Origin: Bog-756 sp963812885
GTDB lineage: Bacteria; Actinomycetota; Acidimicrobiia; Acidimicrobiales; RAAP-2
Assembly (NCBI GenBank): GCA_963812885.1
Contig: CAWEWZ010000006.1
Span: forward strand, 124,001 to 188,000
DNA: 64,000 nt
Reading direction: 5' to 3'
This document shows, one piece after another, positions 17,721 to 25,706 of this stretch. Position numbers and translations under genes: made by a program. A model generated the notes under the pieces. That model was not told the origin of the DNA. It was given only the letters and a program-made list of their open reading frames with translations, and did not search any database. Each line of letters begins with the position of its first letter. The first letter of the stretch is position 1.

Positions 17721-19223
17721 TCACCGGAGTCATTGTCGGGCTCGTTGCCGGCGTCACCCTGGGCGTGGTGGTGGGACTCCTGGTCCGTGCCGATCAGGTG
17801 ACGGCGGCGAGGACGGCCGAGGCACGCCTCGCGCGATGCATCGGATCTGAACCGGACGCTCACCGCCGATCTGCACGCGGTGCGCACCGAGGCGGCCGCC
17901 CAGCAGGAGCAGCTGACCGCACTCCGGTCCGATTCGGCCCGCCTGACCGCAGAGCTCGAACATGAGCGTCGCGGTGCCGCCGAGCGAGCGGCAGGCCTGG
18001 CCGAGACGCGCCAGCAGCTGACCGGGGAATTCGCCCGCCTGTCCACCCTCGCCCTCCAGCAGAACAACGAGCAGTTCCTCCAGCTCGCCGACACCAAGCT
18101 CAACGAGACCCGCCGAGCCGCCGACGGAGAGCTGGCCAAACGGCAGGAGGCCATCGAGCAACTTCTCAAACCCATCGGCGATCAGCTCGGAAAGTACGAG
18201 GAGGGCATGCAGCGGCTCGAGGTGGAACGACAGCGCGCCTATACGACCCTGACCGAGCAGATGAAGCACCTCTCCACGTCCCACGATCAATTGCAGAAGG
18301 AGACCCGCAACCTGGTGTCGGCCCTCCGGTCACCCCAGACCCGTGGGCGTTGGGGCGAACTGCAGCTCCGCCGGGTGGTGGAGATGGCCGGGATGCTCGA
18401 GCACTGCGACTTCGACGAGCAGGTGACCTCGGAGGCCGACAGCGGTCGGATGCGGCCGGACATGGTCGTGCACCTCCCGGGCGGGAAGAACGTGGCTGTC
18501 GATGCCAAGGTTCCCATGCAGGCCTTCCTGGACGCCAACGACGCCGACGACGAAACCGTGCGCCTCAGCCATCTGGCCAGCCACGGCCGGCAGATGAAGG
18601 CCCACGTCGACGCGCTCTCGAAGAAGGAGTACTGGAAGCGCGTGGACCCGTCTCCCGAGTTCGTCGTGGCCTTCATCCCGGGCGATCCGCTGCTGACCGC
18701 AGCTCTCGAGCACGAGCCGGGGCTCATGGAGCACGCTGTGGCCAATCACGTCCTCCTGGCCACCCCCACCTCACTCATCGCCCTTCTCCGGGCCGTGGCC
18801 TACGGCTGGCAACAGGACGCCCTGGCCGAAAACGCCCGCGAGATCCAGCGGGACGGGGCCTTGCTCTATCAGCGGCTGTCGGTGCTGGGCGAGCACTTCT
18901 CGGGGGTGGGGAAGGGGCTGAACAGCGCGGTCGACGCCTACAACCGGGCCGTCGGCTCGCTGGAGAGCCGGGTCCTGGTCACGGCCCGGCGATTCGCCGA
19001 AAAAGGTGTGGTCGGTGTCGGGGAGAAGGAACTGCCTCACCCCCTGCCGGTCGACACCATGACCCGACCTCTCCAGTCACCCGAGCTGAGCGCGCCGCCG
19101 CTGGAGCGTCCCCGTCTGCTCGGCCTGGCCGAGCCTCTGGACGAGTCGGCCGAAGAGGCCCCCTCGGAGGGGCTTCGGGAAATTCACAACGCCGTGCCCC
19201 TCGGTGATCCCCACTCGGCCTAG
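17717..19223 (+). CDS. rmuC: RmuC-family DNA recombination protein, one frameshift
   Basis: About 501 aa. An N-terminal membrane helix (MITGVIVGLVAGVTLGVVVG) is followed by a coiled coil (about 40-190) rich in Glu/Gln/Arg, then the RmuC nuclease-like domain (SPQTRGRWGELQLRRVVEMA and VAVDAKVPMQAFLDA). RmuC limits inversions and rearrangements at short repeats. One extra base near 17831-17837 separates the membrane start from the coiled coil. Removing it gives EARLARASDLNRTL and joins the two frames. Strong Shine-Dalgarno (GAGGAGG) before ATG 17717. Confidence 0.85.
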
Positions 19224-19345
19224 TCGTTCGCCCGCCACCTCGTCGCCGCCTGGCCTCCCATTGACCGTCGGCGGCAGGGGAGACAGTGGGGTGCCGTCGG
19301 GCCTCTGGCGGGCTGACCGTTCGATTTACGATCGGCGACTGGCAC

Positions 19346-19351
19346 TATCGT
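19346..19351 (+). promoter_or_regulatory. -10 box of the secreted-protein gene, leaderless start
   Basis: TATCGT ends 7 nt before the GTG at 19359. The rest of the 19224-19358 gap shows no further signal. Confidence 0.4.
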
Positions 19352-19358
19352 CCTCGGG

Positions 19359-20573
19359 GTGCCGAGGGACCGACGGAGACGCGGCCGCGCCGCAGCGAGG
19401 CGCAGCCGGAGCCGGGTCGTCCTTCTCGGCCTTCTGATTGCCGTCACTGCCGGCCTGGCCATCGGCTCCCTGCTCGAGATCCCGGCGCAGTCCCGGGACT
19501 ACCGGACGGAGATCAACACCGGATACGGCGCCATGGCCTCCCGGGTGGCCGATGCCTCCACTCGGACCGGTGCGGAACTGGCCACCTTGATGGGCAGGGC
19601 GGCAGAGCTGCCCAACACGCCGGTTCCGATGACGGCGAGAAACCGGATCCAAGTGGGTCTCGACGAGGCGGTGGCAGCGGCCTCACAACAGGCATCGGAG
19701 GCGGCCGGCCTGGTCCCTCCCTACCCGACCGGCACCGTGAGTTCGCGCTTCACCGAGGTGATGTCCGACCGTTTCCGGGCGACATCCGATCTCCGCACCA
19801 CGGTCGACCGGCTGCTGGGCATGGAGCCACTGCCAATCGCCGGTGCGCCGACCACCTCCCCGCAGGGCGGTTCGGCGCCGATGATCTCGATACCCCGGGC
19901 GTCAGCGGCGATGGGGGCGGCGGGCCTGCTCTTCCAACATGCCGATGCCAGCTACCGGAACCTGATCGCCTCCATCCGACGACAGCGGATCCGGGTACAC
20001 CTGCCGACTTCGGTCTGGGTGACCGCCCCGGCGGCGGACTCGCCGCTCGGACCGACCCAGCTGGCCGCCTCGGCGTCGGCTCTCCACGATTCGCAGGCGT
20101 TGGTCCCGTTCCATCAGCTGGTCATCACCTCGGCGGGTCTGCTGCCGCCGGCGGTCCCACCGGCGACACCAACGGCAGTGGGGCCGGCCGGGGACGGCAT
20201 CGTGGGCGACAGCTGTGGTGCGCCCCAGTCGGCGGTTCCCGGTCCGACGCCCCTCGTCCTCCCGCCCACCCGGACCCTGGCGGCGGCGATAACGGTGACC
20301 AACTGCGGCACGGTGGTCGAGACCGGGGTGGCGGTGACCCAGACGGTCATCCCGTACATACCCGTGGGCACCTCAGCCCCCCCGGCCGGCAAACGGGGCG
20401 GCACCACCCACACCAAGATCACCCTGAGATCGGGATCGTCCGTCGCCCTCTCGCTGCCTCCGTTACCGGTGGCCGGCGGCCACCTGTACGAGCTCGCCGT
20501 CACCGTCGCCGTTCCTCCCCAGGCCAACCCGGCGGGCGCATCCCAGACCTTCCTCATCCAGATCTCGAAATGA
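19359..20573 (+). CDS. Membrane-anchored or secreted protein of unknown function
   Basis: 404 aa, not recognised. A basic N terminus (RDRRRRGRAAARRSRSR) is followed by one hydrophobic helix (about 20-38, VVLLGLLIAVTAGLAIGSLL), so the rest is probably outside the cell. The body is Ala/Thr-rich and helical (about 50-240), followed by a Pro-rich linker (PPAVPPATPTAVGPAG). A C-terminal beta-rich section (about 305-404) with paired Thr/Val strands (AAAITVTNCGTVVETGVAVT) could be an immunoglobulin-like domain. Two Cys (in DSCGA and TNCGT) could form a disulfide. GTG start. Confidence 0.6.
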   Translation: MPRDRRRRGRAAARRSRSRVVLLGLLIAVTAGLAIGSLLEIPAQSRDYRTEINTGYGAMASRVADASTRTGAELATLMGRAAELPNTPVPMTARNRIQVGLDEAVAAASQQASEAAGLVPPYPTGTVSSRFTEVMSDRFRATSDLRTTVDRLLGMEPLPIAGAPTTSPQGGSAPMISIPRASAAMGAAGLLFQHADASYRNLIASIRRQRIRVHLPTSVWVTAPAADSPLGPTQLAASASALHDSQALVPFHQLVITSAGLLPPAVPPATPTAVGPAGDGIVGDSCGAPQSAVPGPTPLVLPPTRTLAAAITVTNCGTVVETGVAVTQTVIPYIPVGTSAPPAGKRGGTTHTKITLRSGSSVALSLPPLPVAGGHLYELAVTVAVPPQANPAGASQTFLIQISK

Positions 20574-20724
20574 TGGGCGGGGTCCGGCCTGTGGCCGCGG
20601 CCTCGGCCGACCTCTCTCCGACCCCCTGATCCGATGCCGGCCGGTTGGTCAGGAGCGGGGGGTGTCGATCTAGGATTGGAAGGACAGGGCCGACAAGCCG
20701 GACGACAGAAGGGTTTGGGGATCA

Positions 20725-21996
20725 GTGGCTGAGAGCATCACGATCATCGACAACCGCAACGGCGAGTCCCTCGAGATCCCCTTCGAACACGGGGGCATCT
20801 CCGCTGCGCAGTGGTCAAAGCTGCTCCCAGGGGTCTGGTTCTACGATCCGGGATTCGTCTCGACGGCGGCGTGCGAGAGCTCGATCACCTATCTGGACGG
20901 CGACGAGGGCATCCTCCGCTACCGGGGCTACCCCATCGAGCAACTGGCCGAGGACTCGACCTATCTCGAGGTGGCCTACCTCCTGCTGAACGGTGAGCTC
21001 CCGACCACGGATCAGTTCGAAACCTGGGAGCGGGAGATCACGCTCCACACCTTCATCCACGAGAATGTACGCAAGCGCTTCCTCGAGGGTTTCCACTACG
21101 ACGCCCATCCGATGGGAATGCTGGTCTCCGCGGTGGCCGCCCTATCCACGTTCTACGGTGACGCCAAGGACATCTTCGACGTCGAATCCCGGAACAAGCA
21201 GATCATCCGGCTCATCGCCAAGATGCCGACGCTGGCCGCCGCCGCCCACCGGTTCAGCGTGGGCATGCCTTTCGTCTATCCGGACAATTCACTGCCCTTC
21301 ACGTCGAACTTCCTGTCCATGATGTGGAAGATCGCCGAACCGCGGTTCGAAGCCGACCCGGTCCTCGCCCGGGCGCTCGATGTGCTCTTCATCCTCCACG
21401 CCGATCACGAGCAGAACTGCTCGACCACGGCCATGCGGGTGGTGGGTTCGTCGCACGCCGATCCGTACTCGGCCTGCGCCGCCGCCGCCGCCGCCCTCTA
21501 CGGTCCCCGGCACGGCGGGGCCAACGAGGCCGTCATACGGATGCTCACCGAAATCGGGTCGATGGACAACGTCGAATCCTTCATTGCCTCGGTGAAGGAG
21601 GGATCAGGGGGGCGGCTCCAGGGCTTCGGGCACCGCGTCTACAAGAGCTATGACCCGCGGGCGACGATCATCAAGAGGACGGCCGATGAGGTGTTCACGA
21701 TCACCGGGAAGAACCCCCTGCTCGACATCGCCCTGAAGCTGGAGGAGATCGCCCTGTCGGACGACTACTTCCTCTCCCGCAAGCTGTACCCGAATGTCGA
21801 TTTCTACTCCGGCCTGATCTACCAGGCGATGGGCTTCCCTCTCGAGATGTTCCCGGTGCTGTTCGCCATTCCCCGCACCGCGGGCTGGCTGGCCCATTGG
21901 CAGGAGATGCTCGATCAGGACTCGAAGATCGCCCGGCCCCGCCAGCTCTACATCGGCGACGACGCCCGCGACTACGTTCCCATCAGCGCCCGCTGA
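20725..21996 (+). CDS. gltA: Citrate synthase
   Basis: 423-aa type II citrate synthase, condensing oxaloacetate and acetyl-CoA. The conserved active-site blocks are present: LHADHEQNCSTTAMRVV (His), GPRHGGANEAVI (His) and VDFYSGLIYQAMGFP (Asp). The N terminus (ITIIDNRNGESLEIPFEHG) is the beta-strand domain typical of the hexameric gram-negative-like class. GTG start at 20725, about 48 nt downstream of TAGGAT (20671-20676), a possible -10. Confidence 0.95.
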   Translation: MAESITIIDNRNGESLEIPFEHGGISAAQWSKLLPGVWFYDPGFVSTAACESSITYLDGDEGILRYRGYPIEQLAEDSTYLEVAYLLLNGELPTTDQFETWEREITLHTFIHENVRKRFLEGFHYDAHPMGMLVSAVAALSTFYGDAKDIFDVESRNKQIIRLIAKMPTLAAAAHRFSVGMPFVYPDNSLPFTSNFLSMMWKIAEPRFEADPVLARALDVLFILHADHEQNCSTTAMRVVGSSHADPYSACAAAAAALYGPRHGGANEAVIRMLTEIGSMDNVESFIASVKEGSGGRLQGFGHRVYKSYDPRATIIKRTADEVFTITGKNPLLDIALKLEEIALSDDYFLSRKLYPNVDFYSGLIYQAMGFPLEMFPVLFAIPRTAGWLAHWQEMLDQDSKIARPRQLYIGDDARDYVPISAR

Positions 21997-22005
21997 TCTC
22001 GTCTC

Positions 22006-22022
22006 CTCCGGGTTGTCCGGAG
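22006..22022. terminator. Hairpin between convergent gltA and tesB
   Basis: CTCCGG-GTTGT-CCGGAG, a 6-bp stem with a 5-nt loop and no T-tract, between two stop codons; it could serve both strands. Confidence 0.35.
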
Positions 22023-22026
22023 TCGG

Positions 22027-22887
22027 TCAGGCGCCGGTCCGCCGCTTGGACAGCCGCATCAGCCCCTCCTGGACCATGGAGACGACCAACTCGCCCTCCC
22101 TGGTGAACAGGAACCCTCTGGCCAGTCCCCTGGCACCGTAGGCGGACGGGCTGTCCATGTCATAGAGCAGCCACTCGTCGGCCCGGAACGGGCGGTGGAA
22201 CCACATGCAGTGGTCGAGGCTGGCTCCCATGAAGTCGGCGTCCTCCCACCTGACGTCGTGGGGAGCCAGCATGGTGTCGAAGAGGGACATGTCCGAGGCG
22301 TAGGCGGCAATGCACGCGTGGAGCAGCGAATCGTCGGGGAGCGTCCCGTCGGCCCGGATCCACAGCCGCTGCACCGGCTCCTTGCCCGCCCCGTGGCTGA
22401 AGGGCAGCTCGCCGATGTGCCGCTGGTCGATCGGGTGGGGCCGGGAGAACCAGTCCCCCAGGGTTTCCCGATAGGGCTCGAGCCTGGTGGCCAGGGTGTC
22501 GAGGTTCTCGGGATCGGGAACGTCGGGCATCGGGAATTGATGGGACAGCCCGGGTTCGTCGACGTGGAACGAGGTGGACATGTTGAAGATGGCCCGGCCG
22601 TGCTGGATGGCCACCACCCGTCGGGTGGTGAAGGACTTCCCGTCGCGGATGCGGTCCACCTCGTAGAGGATGGGAACGGTAGGGTCACCCGGTCGCAGGA
22701 AATAGGCGTGCAGCGAGTGGGGCCGGCCGCTGTCCACGGTCCGTCCCGCCGCCATCAGGGATTGCGCCGCCACCTGACCGCCGAAGACCCGCTGCCGGTC
22801 TTCGTTTGGGCTCATCCCGCGGAAGATGTTGACTTCGATGGACTCGAGGTCGAGCAGGTCGACCAGAAAGTCGAGGTCTTCGCTCAC
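22027..22887 (-). CDS. tesB: Acyl-CoA thioesterase II
   Basis: 286-aa double-hotdog thioesterase releasing CoA from acyl-CoAs. The N-terminal hotdog has NIFRGMSPNEDRQRVFGGQV. The C-terminal one carries the catalytic network as Asp in GASLDHCMWFHRP, Ser in DMDSPSAYG and Gln in SMVQEGLMR. GTG at 22887 (SEDLDFLVDLL) fits family N termini. Its Shine-Dalgarno (GGGAGG) directly abuts the start, so the exact start is uncertain. Divergent from the glycosidase. Confidence 0.85.
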   Translation of the reverse strand: MSEDLDFLVDLLDLESIEVNIFRGMSPNEDRQRVFGGQVAAQSLMAAGRTVDSGRPHSLHAYFLRPGDPTVPILYEVDRIRDGKSFTTRRVVAIQHGRAIFNMSTSFHVDEPGLSHQFPMPDVPDPENLDTLATRLEPYRETLGDWFSRPHPIDQRHIGELPFSHGAGKEPVQRLWIRADGTLPDDSLLHACIAAYASDMSLFDTMLAPHDVRWEDADFMGASLDHCMWFHRPFRADEWLLYDMDSPSAYGARGLARGFLFTREGELVVSMVQEGLMRLSKRRTGA

Positions 22888-22965
22888 CTCCCTATCCTGC
22901 CAGCTGGCGGGATACCCCGACGCGTGCCCGGGCTCGGGCAGCCGACGGGGGCCGGGCGACCCCGC

Positions 22966-22971
22966 TACGGT
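22966..22971 (+). promoter_or_regulatory. -10 box of the GH1 gene, leaderless start
   Basis: TACGGT ends 7 nt before the ATG at 22979. Confidence 0.4.
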
Positions 22972-22978
22972 TCCCACC

Positions 22979-24152
22979 ATGCCCGACATCGTCTTTCCCG
23001 ACCACTTCGTCTGGGGGACGGCAACCGCCGCCCACCAGATCGAGGGTGGCAATGTCAACAACGACTGGTGGGTCTTCGAGCACGATCCCACGTCGGGCTG
23101 CGCCGATGTCAGTGGAGACGCCTGCGATTCGTTCAACCGGTTCGAGGAGGACATCGCCCTGGTGGCCGGACTCGGACTCTCGTCGTACCGGTTCTCGCTC
23201 GAGTGGAGCCGGATCGAACCGGAGGAGGGTGAGTTCTCCCGTGTCGCACTGGACCACTACCGGCGGATGGCTGCGGCCTGCCGCGAGCAGGGCGTCACTG
23301 CCGGTGGTCACCTTCCACCACTTCACCCATCCCCGCTGGCTGGCCGCGATGGGTACCTGGGAGGCTCCCCGGGCGGCGGACCGCTTCGCCCGCTTCTGTG
23401 AACGGGCCACCGCCCACATCGGCGATCTGATCGGCATGGCGGCGACCCTCAACGAGCCGAACGTGGTGGCGACCATGGGATGGCGCCTCGGGCTCTTCCC
23501 GCCGCGGGTGCGGGACCGGGCCCGGAGGATCGCGGTCAACGATGCTCTGGTCGATGCCCACCGGAAGGGTGTCGACGCCATCCGCTCGGGACCGGGCGAA
23601 TTCCCCGTCGGACTCACCCTCTCCATGACCGACTATCAGCTCCAGCCCGGAGGGGAGGAGTGGCTCGAGCGGATCCGGCGGCCGTCCGAGGACGTGTTCC
23701 TCGAGGCGACCGAGGGGGACGACTTCATCGGAGTCCAGACCTACACCCGGATGAGGGTCGGTCCCGATGGCGCCCTGGGCGGCGAGGAGGGGGTACCGGT
23801 CACCCAGATGGGGTACGAATTCTGGCCCGAGGCGCTCGAGGGAACCATCCGGCGGGCCTGGGACAAGACAGGCGGACTGCCGGTCTACGTCACCGAAAAC
23901 GGCATCGGCACCGCTGACGACGTCGCTCGGATCGACTACGTGGGACGGGCACTGCACGGTGTGGGGCGATGCCTCGACGCCGGGATCGATGTGCGCGGGT
24001 ACTTCTACTGGAGCCTTCTGGACAACTTCGAGTGGGTGCTCGGCTATGGCCCGACCTTCGGCATGGTCGCCGTCGACCACGGGACCTTCGAGCGCCGACC
24101 GAAGCCGAGCGCGTCGTGGATCGGGGCTGTTGCCCGGGCCAATGCGGTGTGA
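22979..24152 (+). CDS. Family 1 glycosidase (beta-glucosidase-like), one frameshift
   Basis: About 390 aa, shorter than the usual 440-470 of GH1. Substrate-side start FVWGTATAAHQIEGG, acid/base Glu in TLNEPNVV, nucleophile Glu in YVTENGIG, and the C-terminal WSLLDNFEWVLGYGPTFG. One extra G at 23300 breaks the frame within REQGVTPVVTFHHFTHP. It hydrolyses beta-linked sugars; the specific substrate is not predictable. ATG at 22979. Confidence 0.88.
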
Positions 24153-24207
24153 ATGGACGGTCAGGCGGTCGAACCGGGGCGAACTGAGCCCCCGGATCCA
24201 TCGCCGC

Positions 24208-24213
24208 TAGAGT
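24208..24213 (+). promoter_or_regulatory. -10 box of the GtrA-family gene, leaderless start
   Basis: TAGAGT ends 7 nt before the GTG at 24221. Confidence 0.45.
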
Positions 24214-24220
24214 TGCTCCG

Positions 24221-24721
24221 GTGAGCGGACTGTCCACCCGAGCGATTCATCTCTGGCAGAAGCGGGATACGCCCGAGGCGAAGCAGCTGTTCCGCTATTC
24301 GATGGTGTCGGTGGTGTCCACGGTGGTCTCCTTCGCCGTGCTGGCGCTGGTGTTCGGGGTCCTCCACCTGGCCGGCCCCATCTGGAGCACGATCATCGCC
24401 AACGTGGTGGCCGTGGTCCCCTCGTACTACCTCAATCGCAAATGGGTCTGGGGCAAGGGCGGGCGGTCCCACCTGGTGAAGGAGATCGTCCCGTTCTGGG
24501 CCATGTCGGCCATCGGCGTGGTGGTGTCGATCTTCGGTGCCGCCATCGCCCGTCACATCGGCGAGGCCCACCACCTGAGCCATTTCGACCAGACGGTGCT
24601 GGTGCTGGCGGCGAACGTTGCCTCGTTCGGGATCTTCTGGGCGCTCAAGTACATGGTCTTCAACCGACTCTTCCGGGTCCATCCACTGGAGGAGCTCGAC
24701 GAACTGGTCGAGGCCGCCTGA
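24221..24721 (+). CDS. GtrA-family membrane protein
   Basis: 166 aa with four predicted membrane helices (roughly 24-46, 55-73, 88-110, 126-146) and the GtrA loop SYYLNRKWVWGKGGRS after helix 2. GtrA proteins are thought to move polyprenyl-linked sugars across the membrane during cell-surface glycan synthesis. No glycosyltransferase is adjacent on this strand, though an MptB-like enzyme lies 1 kb away. GTG start. Confidence 0.8.
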   Translation: MSGLSTRAIHLWQKRDTPEAKQLFRYSMVSVVSTVVSFAVLALVFGVLHLAGPIWSTIIANVVAVVPSYYLNRKWVWGKGGRSHLVKEIVPFWAMSAIGVVVSIFGAAIARHIGEAHHLSHFDQTVLVLAANVASFGIFWALKYMVFNRLFRVHPLEELDELVEAA

Positions 24722-24734
24722 CCGGTCGGCGGGC

Positions 24735-24756
24735 GGGTCGGGCGGACCCCCGACCC
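24735..24756. terminator. Hairpin between convergent gtrA-like gene and yajQ
   Basis: GGGTCGGG and CCCGACCC form an 8-bp stem with a 6-nt loop; no T-tract follows. Confidence 0.4.
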
Positions 24757-24763
24757 CGGAGAT

Positions 24764-25252
24764 TCAGTCCCGGAAGTTGGTGAACTGCAGCGGGATGCCG
24801 AAATCCTCGGCCTTGCATGCGGCGATCACCGCCTGCAGATCATCCCGCTTCTTCCCGTTCACCCTGAGCTGATCACCCTGGGTCTGCGAGCTCACGCCCT
24901 TGAGTCCGAGATCCTTGATGAACTTGTTGAGTTTCTTGGCGTGATCGGAGGAGATACCGGCCTGGATGGTCAACTTCTGGCGGGCGGAGCCGCGGGATCC
25001 CTCCTCCACCTTGCCGACATCGAAGGATTTGAGCGATACCTCGCGCTTGACCAGCTTCTCCTGCAGGACCTGGTAGAGGGCGCGGAGCCGATCCTCGGTC
25101 GAGGAGGAGAGGAGCAGTTCCTTGTCGGAGAGCTCGATGGAAGAATCAGTCCCCTTGAAGTCGAATCGGGTGGCCGCTTCGCGGTTGGCCTGGTCGACCG
25201 CGTTCCGCACTTCCTGCATGTCAACTTCGGAAACGACATCGAAGGTGGGCAT
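24764..25252 (-). CDS. YajQ-family nucleotide-binding protein
   Basis: 162-aa YajQ-family protein with the typical start MPTFDVVSEVDMQEVRNAVD, the middle RFDFKGTDSSIEL and the end GKKRDDLQAVIA. Members bind RNA or nucleotides and some bind cyclic di-GMP; the role in this lineage is unknown. ATG at 25252, facing away from tRNA-Tyr. Confidence 0.9.
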   Translation of the reverse strand: MPTFDVVSEVDMQEVRNAVDQANREAATRFDFKGTDSSIELSDKELLLSSSTEDRLRALYQVLQEKLVKREVSLKSFDVGKVEEGSRGSARQKLTIQAGISSDHAKKLNKFIKDLGLKGVSSQTQGDQLRVNGKKRDDLQAVIAACKAEDFGIPLQFTNFRD

Positions 25253-25258
25253 GCCGAA

Positions 25259-25264
25259 ACAGTA
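25259..25264 (-). promoter_or_regulatory. -10 box of yajQ, leaderless start
   Basis: TACTGT on the minus strand ends 6 nt before the start codon. Confidence 0.4.
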
Positions 25265-25296
25265 GCGCCGCACCAGGCGATATCCTTCCGCCCTGC

Positions 25297-25378
25297 GGGT
25301 CGGTGCCCGAGCGGCCAAAGGGAGCAGACTGTAAATCTGCCGGTTCTGCCTTCGAAGGTTCGAATCCTTCCCGGCCCA
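25297..25378 (+). tRNA. tRNA-Tyr (GTA)
   Basis: Class II tRNA. Acceptor GGGTCGG pairs with CCGGCCC. The anticodon arm CAGAC-TGTAAA-TCTG shows GTA, followed by a long variable arm and then the T arm GAAGG-TTCGAAT-CCTTC. Discriminator A; a full CCA is not encoded. Confidence 0.95.
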
Positions 25379-25390
25379 CCGCAGGAGTTG

Positions 25391-25493
25391 CCCGGTGGCG
25401 GCGGGGACCATGGGTCCACGCCGCCACCGGGAGTCCGAACTGCCGACGCAACCAGACGGCGGCCCGGAGAACCTCCCGAGGCCGTCGGACTCC
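25391..25493. repeat. Two successive inverted repeats downstream of tRNA-Tyr
   Basis: First repeat: CCCGGTGGCGGC at 25391-25402 pairs with 25420-25431 (12 bp). It contains an inner GGACC-ATG-GGTCC hairpin (25405-25417), so it is nearly a continuous stem. Second repeat: GGAGTCCGA at 25430-25438 pairs with TCGGACTCC at 25485-25493. There is no T-tract. It could end the tRNA transcript or form a structured RNA; no gene is seen here. Confidence 0.6.
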
Positions 25494-25515
25494 ACACCCG
25501 TCCTCATCAGGTGAC

Positions 25516-25544
25516 TTGATCAGGACCTGCCGCTTGGTTACAAT
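25516..25544 (+). promoter_or_regulatory. Sigma-70-type promoter for the mannosyltransferase gene
   Basis: TTGATC (25516-25521), a 17-bp spacer, then TACAAT (25539-25544). This implies a leader of about 155 nt before ATG 25707. The leader has no obvious gene and carries the second copy of a 14-bp direct repeat at 25646-25659 (first copy 25446-25459). Confidence 0.6.
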
Positions 25545-25706
25545 GAAGTTACGGAATGATTGCGGTGCCGGTGTTGTCGCGGTGCGGCGGGCCCGGGTCG
25601 GGTGTCCGCAAGCGTTGACCAATTGCGGGATCCGGGACGGGTTCCACGCAACCAGACGGAATTGACTGGTGTCGGCAGTCCGACCGAGGAGAAGCCCCGA
25701 AACCTC

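Noticed and set aside
25297..25706. Integrated element using tRNA-Tyr as attachment site
   Set aside because: The 14-bp direct repeat does not include the tRNA 3' end and no integrase is present, so only a weak possibility remains.
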